Source: Erodium maritimum
Lineage: Eukaryota > Streptophyta > Magnoliopsida > Geraniales > Geraniaceae
Assembly (NCBI GenBank): GCA_963921825.1
Contig: OY997596.1
Location: 61,826,754-61,890,753 of the forward strand
Length of the DNA: 64,000 nt
Direction: 5' to 3'
Shown: in pieces, positions 57,401 to 64,000 of the stretch
How the letters are laid out: the number at the start of each line of letters is the position of its first letter
Position numbering within the stretch: position 1 is the stretch's first letter
The notes under the pieces: model-generated
What the model was told of the DNA's origin: nothing
The model's input: only the letters and a program-made list of their open reading frames with translations
Databases searched by the model: none
Translations under genes and position numbers: made by a program

Positions 57401-60400
57401 TTTTCATTGACCTAATTAACTCGGATTGGCCTAAAAATAGTGGGTATGCGTAGATATGCATATTCTCATTCTCCATGCTTGTTTTAACCCGGTAATAAAA
57501 AAATTTCACTTTTTTACTGGTTCTGACATACGATATAGTATGCCGAAAACGGTGAAAAACCGAAAAATATATTTTTCATTGACATAACGAACTCGGATTG
57601 GCCTAAAAATAGTGGGTATGCGTAGATACGCATACTATCATTCTCCATGCATGTTTTAACCCGATAATAATTTTTTTTCACTTTTTTTCCGGATCTAACA
57701 TACTATAGTATGCCAAAAACGGTAATAAAAAAAAGAAGAATCTCATTTTCATTGACCTAACGAACTCGGATTGGCCTAAAAATAGTGGGTATGCGTAGAT
57801 ATGCATATTCTCATTCTCCATGCATGTGTTAACCCGATAATTTTTTTTTTCACTTTTTTGCCGGTTCTGACATACTATAGTATGCCGAAAACGGTGAAAA
57901 AACGAAAAATCTATTTTTCATTGACCTAACTAACTCGGATTGGCCTAAAAGTAATGGGTATGCGTAGATATGCATATTATGATTATCCATGCATGTTTGA
58001 ACCTGATAATAAATTTTTTTCACTTTTTTGCCGGTTCTGACATAGTATAGTATGCCGAAAACGGTAAAAAAACCGGAAAATCTATTTTTCATTGACCTAA
58101 CGAACTCAGATTGACCTAAAAATAGTGGGTATGCATAGATATGCATATTCTCATTCTCCATGCATGTTTGAACCCGATAATAATTTTTTTTCCACTTTTT
58201 TGCCGGGTCTGACATACTATATAGTATGCCGAAAACGGTGAAAAACCGAAAAATACTCATTTTCATTGACCTAACGAACTCGGATTGGCCTAAAAATTGT
58301 GGGTATGCGTAGATATTCATATTCTCATTGTCCATCCATGTTTTAACCCGATAATAATTTTTTTTCACTTTTTTTCCGGTTCTGACATACTATTATAGTG
58401 TGACGAAAACGCTGAAAAACCGAAATATCTATTTTTCATTGACCTAACGAACTCGGATTGGCCTAAAAGTAGTGGGTATGCGTAGATATGCATATTAACA
58501 TTCTCCATTCATGTTTTAACCCGATAATAAAAAAATTTCACTTTTGTGCCGGTTCTGACATACTATAGTATGCCGAAAACGGTAAAAAAACCGAAAAATC
58601 TATTTTTCATTGACCTAACGAACTCAGATTGGCCTAAAAATAGTGGGTATGCATAGATATGCATATTCTCATTCTCCATGCATGTTTGAACCCGATAATA
58701 ATTTTTTTTCCACTTTTTTGCCGGGTCTGACATACTATATAGTATGCCGAAAACGGTGAAAAACCGAAAAATACTCATTTTCATTGACCTAACGAACTCG
58801 GATTGGCCTAAAAATTGTGGGTATGCGTAGATATTCATATTCTCATTGTCCATGCATGTTTTAACCCGATAATAATTTTTTTTTCACTTTTTTTCCGGTT
58901 CTGACATACTATTATAGTGTGAGGAAAACGGTGAAAAACCGAAATATCTATTTTTCATTGACCTAACGAACTCGGATTGGCCTAAAAGTAGTGGGTATGC
59001 GTAGATATGCATATTAACATTCTCCATTCATGTTTTAACCCGATAATAAAAAAATTTCACTTTTTTGCCGGTTCTGACATACTATAGTATGCCGAAAACG
59101 GTGAAAAACCGAAAAATCTATTTTTCATTGACCTAATTAACTCGGATTGGCCTAAAAATAGTGGGTATGCGTAGATATGCATATTCTCATTCTCCATGCT
59201 TGTTTTAACCCGGTAATAAAAAAATTTCACTTTTTTACTGGTTCTGACATACGATATAGTATGCCGAAAACGGTGAAAAACCGAAAAATATATTTTTCAT
59301 TGACATAACGAACTCGGATTGGCCTAAAAATAGTGGGTATGCGTAGATACGCATACTATCATTCTCCATGCATGTTTTAACCCGATAATAATTTTTTTTC
59401 ACTTTTTTTCCGGATCTAACATACTATAGTATGCCAAAAACGGTAATAAAAAAAAGAAGAATCTCATTTTCATTGACCTAACGAACTCGGATTGGCCTAA
59501 AAATAGTGGGTATGCGTAGATATGCATATTCTCATTCTCCATGCATGTGTTAACCCGATAATTTTTTTTTTCACTTTTTTGCCGGTTCTGACATACTATA
59601 GTATGCCGAAAACGGTGAAAAAACGAAAAATCTATTTTTCATTGACCTAACTAACTCGGATTGGCCTAAAAGTAATGGGTATGCGTAGATATGCATATTA
59701 TGATTATCCATGCATGTTTGAACCTGATAATAAATTTTTTTCACTTTTTTGCCGGTTCTGACATAGTATAGTATGCCGAAAACGGTAAAAAAACCGGAAA
59801 ATCTATTTTTCATTGACCTAACGAACTCAGATTGACCTAAAAATAGTGGGTATGCATAGATATGCATATTCTCATTCTCCATGCATGTTTGAACCCGATA
59901 ATAATTTTTTTTCCACTTTTTTGCCGGGTCTGACATACTATATAGTATGCCGAAAACGGTGAAAAACCGAAAAATACTCATTTTCATTGACCTAACGAAC
60001 TCGGATTGGCCTAAAAATTGTGGGTATGCGTAGATATTCATATTCTCATTGTCCATCCATGTTTTAACCCGATAATAATTTTTTTTTCACTTTTTTTCCG
60101 GTTCTGACATACTATTATAGTGTGACGAAAACGGTGAAAAACCGAAATATCTATTTTTCATTGACCTAACGAACTCGGATTGGCCTAAAAGTAGTGGGTA
60201 TGCGTAGATATGCATATTAACATTCTCCATTCATGTTTTAACCCGATAATAAAAAAATTTCACTTTTTTGCCGGTTCTGACATACTATAGTATGCCGAAA
60301 ACGGTAAAAAAACCGAAAAATCTATTTTTCATTGACCTAACGAACTCAGATTGGCCTAAAAATAGTGGGTATGCATAGATATGCATATTCTCATTCTCCA

Positions 60401-61120
60401 TGCATGTTTGAACCCGATAATAATTTTTTTTCCACTTTTTTGCCGGGTCTGACATACTATATAGTATGCCGAAAACGGTGAAAAACCGAAAAATACTCAT
60501 TTTCATTGACCTAACGAACTCGGATTGGCCTAAAAATTGTGGGTATGCGTAGATATTCATATTCTCATTGTCCATGCATGTTTTAACCCGATAATAATTT
60601 TTTTTTCACTTTTTTTCCGGTTCTGACATACTATTATAGTGTGAGGAAAACGGTGAAAAACCGAAATATCTATTTTTCATTGACCTAACGAACTCGGATT
60701 GGCCTAAAAGTAGTGGGTATGCGTAGATATGCATATTAACATTCTCCATTCATGTTTTAACCCGATAATAAAAAAATTTCACTTTTTTGCCGGTTCTGAC
60801 ATACTATAGTATGCCGAAAACGGTGAAAAACCGAAAAATCTATTTTTCATTGACCTAATTAACTCGGATTGGCCTAAAAATAGTGGGTATGCGTAGATAT
60901 GCATATTCTCATTCTCCATGCTTGTTTTAACCCGGTAATAAAAAAATTTCACTTTTTTACTGGTTCTGACATACTATATAGTATGCCGAAAACGGTGAAA
61001 AACCGAAAAATATATTTTTCATTGACATAACGAACTCGGATTGGCCTAAAAATAGTGGGTATGCGTAGATACGCATATTATCATTCTCCATGCATGTTTT
61101 AACCCGATAATAATTTTTTT
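54411..61120. repeat. Ten-monomer higher-order repeat domain (~1.72-kb units)
   Basis: Variants that mark monomer types, such as the GTAATGGGTATGCG monomer and the ATTATAGTGTGAGG / ATTATAGTGTGACG monomers, return every ~1.72 kb. Neighbouring units are almost identical: TTTTACTGGTTCTGACATAC occurs at 57512, 59233 and 60954. Within one unit the monomers differ visibly, the signature of a higher-order repeat. Confidence 0.85.
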
Positions 61121-63032
61121 TCACTTTTTTTCCGGATCTAACATACTATAGTATGCGAAAAACGGTAATAAAAAAAAGAAGAATCTCATTTTCATTGACC
61201 TAACGAACTCGGATTGGCCTAAAAATAGTGGGTATGCATAGATATGCATATTCTCATTCTCCATGCATGTGTTAACCCGATAATAAATTTTTTTTTCACT
61301 TTTTTGCCGGTTCTGACATACTATATAGTATGCCGAAAACGGTGAAACACCGAAAAATCTATTTTTCATTGACCTAACTAACTCGGATTGGCCTAAAAGT
61401 AATGGGTATGCGTAGATATGCATATTATGATTATCCATGTATGTTTTAACCTGATAATAATTTTTTTTCACTTTTTTGCCGGTTCTGACATAGTATAGTA
61501 TGCCGAAAACGGTCAAAAACCGAAAAATCTATTTTTCATTGACCTAACGAACTCAGATTGACCAAAAAATAGTGGGTATGCTTAGATATGCATATTCTCA
61601 TTCTCCATGCATTTTTGAACCCGATAATAATTTTTTTTTTCCACTTTTTTGCCGGGTCTGACATACTATATAGTATGCCGAAAACGGTGAAAAACAGAAA
61701 AATACTCATTTTCATTGACCTAACGAACTCGGATTGGCCTAAAAATTGTGGGTATGCGTAGATATTCATATTCTCATTGTCCATGCATGTTTTAACCCGA
61801 TAATAATTTTTTTTTTCACTTTTTTTCCGGTTCTGACATACTATTATAGTGTGCCGAAAACGGTGAAAAACCGAAATATCTTTTTTTCATTGAGCTAACG
61901 AACTCGGATTGGCCTAAAAGTAGTGGGTATGCGTAGATATGCATATTCTCAATCTCCATGCATGTTTGAACCCGATAATAATTTCTTTTCACTTTTTTGC
62001 CGGTTCTGACATACTATAGTATCCTGAAAACGGTGAAAATCCGAAAAATACTCATTTTCATTGACCTACGAACTCGGATTGGCCTAAAAATAGTGGGTAT
62101 GCGTAAATATGCATATTCTAATTCTCTATGCATGTTTTAACCCGATAATAATTTTTTTTCACTTTTTTGCCGGTTTGGACATACTATAGTATGCCGAAAA
62201 CGGTGAAAACCGAAAAATTTCATTTTCATTGACCTAACGAACTCGGATTGGCCTAAAAATAGTGGGTATGCGTAGATATGCATATTCTCATTCTACATGA
62301 ATGTTTTAACCCGAAAATAATTTTTTTCCCTTTTTTGCCGGTTCGGACATACTATATGCCGAAAACGGTGAAAAACCGAAAAATCTCATTTTCATTCACC
62401 TAACGAACTCGGATTGGCCTAAAAATAGTGGGTATGCGTAGATATGCATATTCTCATTCTCCATGCATGTTTTAACCTTATAATATTTTTTTTCACTTTT
62501 TTCCGGTTCTGACATAGTATAGTATGCCGAAAACGGTGAAAAACCGAAAAATCTATTTTTCATTGACCTAACGAACTCAGATTGGCCTAAAAATAGTGGG
62601 TATGCGTAGATATGCATATTCTCATTCTTCATGCATGTTTGAACCCGATAATAATTTTTTTTTCCACTTTTTTTTCGGTTCTGACATACTATAGTATCCC
62701 GAAAACGGTGAAAACCCAAAAAATACTCATTTTCATTGACCTAACGAACTCGGATTAGCCTAAAAATAGTGGGTATGCGTAGATATTCATATTCTCATTG
62801 TCCATGCATGTTTTAACCTGATAATATTTTTTTTCACTTTTTTGCCGCTTCTGACATAGTATAGTATACCGAAAACGGTAAAAAACCGAAAAATCTATTT
62901 TTCATTCAACTAACGAACTCGGATTGGCCTAAAAGTAGTGGGTATGCGTAGATATGCATATTCTCATTCTCCATGCCTGTTTGAACCCGATAATAATTTT
63001 TTTTCACTTTTTTGCCGGTTCTGACATACTAT

Positions 63033-63063
63033 TTTTTTTTGATAAGCGAAAATACTATTTTTT
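63033..63063 (-). mobile_element. ~31-bp LINE 3'-end insertion inside a satellite monomer
   Basis: The monomer is split by TTTTTTTTGATAAGCGAAAATACTATTTTTT-type sequence. TTCTGACATACTAT occurs on both sides (63019-63032 and 63064-63077), as a target duplication would. The T tract plus GATAAGCGAAAA resembles the reversed LINE tails at 28614, 34520 and 44199. Confidence 0.6.
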
Positions 63064-64000
63064 TTCTGACATACTATAGTATAGTGAAAACGGTGAAAAA
63101 CAGAAAAAAACTCATTTTCATTGACCTAACGAACTCGGATTGGCCTAAAAATAGTGGGTATGCGTAGATATGCATATTATCATTCTCCATGAAATGTTTA
63201 ACCCGATAATAATTTTTTTACACTTTTTTGCCGGTTCTGACATACTATAGTATGCCGAAAACGGTGAAAAACCGAAAAATCTCATTTTCATTGACCTAAC
63301 GAACTCGGATTGGCCTAAAAGTAGTGTGTATGCGTAGATATGCATATTTCATTATCCATGCATGTTTTAACCTGATAATAATTTTTTTTACTTTTTTTCC
63401 GGTTCTGACATAGTATAGTATGCCGAAAACGGTGAAAAACTGAAAAATCTCATTTTCATTGACCTAACGAACTCGGATTGGCATAAAAATAGTGGGTATG
63501 TGGAGATATGCATATTCTCATTCTCCATGCATGTTTCAACCCGATAATAAAAAAAATTCACTTTTTTGCCGGTTCTGACTTACTATAGTGTGCCGAAAAC
63601 GGCGAAAAACCGAAATATCTATTTTTCATTGACCTAACGAACTCGGATTGGGCTAAAAGTCGTGGGTATGCGTAGATATGCATATTCTCATTCTCCATGC
63701 ATGTTTGAACCCGATAATAATTTCTTTTCACTTTTTTGCCGGTTCTGACATACTATAGTATCCTGAAAACGGTGAAAAACCGAAAAATACTTATTTTCAT
63801 TGACCTAACGAACTCGGATTGGCCTAAAAATAGTGGGTATGTGTAGATATGCATACTGTATAGTATGCCGAAAACGGTGAAAAACCGAAAAAATCTATTT
63901 TTCATTGACCTAACGAACTCGGATTGGCCTAAAAATAGTGGGTATGCGTGGATATGCATATTATCATTCTCCAAGCATGTTTGAACCCGATAATAATTTT

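Larger units (their letters stand above)
50710..64000. repeat. ~172-bp satellite array with higher-order repeats (runs off the window)
   Basis: About 77 head-to-tail monomers. The landmark GAACTCGGATTGGCC occurs at 50898, 51072, 51242, 51414, 51587 and onward, 170-174 bp apart. Each monomer contains GTGGGTATGCGTAGATATGC, CCCGATAATAATTTTTTTTC, CTGACATACTATAGTATGCC and GAAAACGGTGAAAAACCG. These are AT tracts around short palindromes (ATATGCATAT, CATACTATAGTATG). Between about 51.8 and 61.3 kb a longer period rules: diagnostic variants recur at 52186, 53385, 54411, 56128, 57850 and 59571, i.e. steps of 1199, 1026, 1717, 1722 and 1721 bp (7, 6, 10, 10, 10 monomers). Outer parts hold diverged monomers without the long period. 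Monomer size and organisation resemble centromeric satellites. Open frames on the minus strand are not genes. Confidence 0.95.

Noticed and set aside
50907-63974. Many minus-strand open frames of 60-172 codons with a repeated NENMHIYAYPLFLGQSEFVRSM pattern, looking like a repeat-protein family
   Set aside because: They follow the satellite monomers exactly. The monomer is close to 171 nt, so a frame can survive several units. Indels in T tracts break it at random, and there are no start contexts, splice signals or unique ends.
50710-64000. Satellite array as a CRISPR-like or phage-like repeat structure
   Set aside because: Monomers are joined head to tail without unique spacers, in a plant nuclear context.

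Overview
The window is nuclear DNA from a flowering plant, most likely a eudicot. Protein-coding genes carry GT-AG introns and plant-specific families are present: a glycine-rich cold-shock protein, a one-CBM GH10 xylanase, a CYP21-1-type cyclophilin, a class III actin-depolymerizing factor (ADF) and an SBT1-type subtilase. The rest is AT-rich intergenic DNA full of small palindromic elements and LINE/LTR debris. The species cannot be told from the sequence. No rRNA, tRNA or CRISPR was seen.

Layout. 1-3.6 kb: intergenic, no recognisable gene. 3.8-4.5 kb: GRP2/CSP2-like gene (+). 4.8-7.0 kb: decayed ~180-bp tandem array that runs into the 3' end of the next gene. 6.9-12.5 kb: seven-exon GH10 xylanase (-). 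12.6-16.9 kb: intergenic. 16.9-20.7 kb: seven-exon cyclophilin (+) with introns loaded with hairpin elements. 20.7-24.2 kb: intergenic. 24.2-25.7 kb: three-exon ADF (+). 25.7-30.9 kb: intergenic with an in-frame minisatellite. 30.9-33.3 kb: intronless subtilase (+). These five ordinary genes match two Arabidopsis chromosome 4 neighbourhoods as I recall them (At4g38650/At4g38680 and At4g34960/70/80).

33.4-50.4 kb is a repeat-rich accessory block. It holds four copies of a small secreted Cys-rich protein made of Cys-x-Pro-Cys steps (called CNPC here; I know of no named family). Their order is A(-), B(+), C(-), D(+). A pairs with D and B pairs with C, so the block is a large, interrupted inverted duplication centred near 45 kb. 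Copy B has a single Cys-to-stop change. Two retroposons with target-site duplications interrupt the B and C arms reciprocally, each arm keeping the empty site of the other. LINE reverse-transcriptase/RNase H debris and LTR-like sequences fill the spacers.

50.7-64.0 kb, to the window edge, is a ~172-bp satellite (about 77 monomers) with a higher-order repeat of about 1.72 kb (ten monomers) in its middle, flanked by more diverged monomers. This is the architecture of centromeric or pericentromeric satellites. The many open frames in it are a by-product of a monomer length near 171 nt.

The five ordinary genes have unrelated roles (RNA chaperone, cell-wall xylan, protein folding, actin, extracellular proteolysis) and no joint pathway is implied. 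The candidates for something undescribed are the CNPC family with its palindromic duplication, and the satellite organisation next to it.
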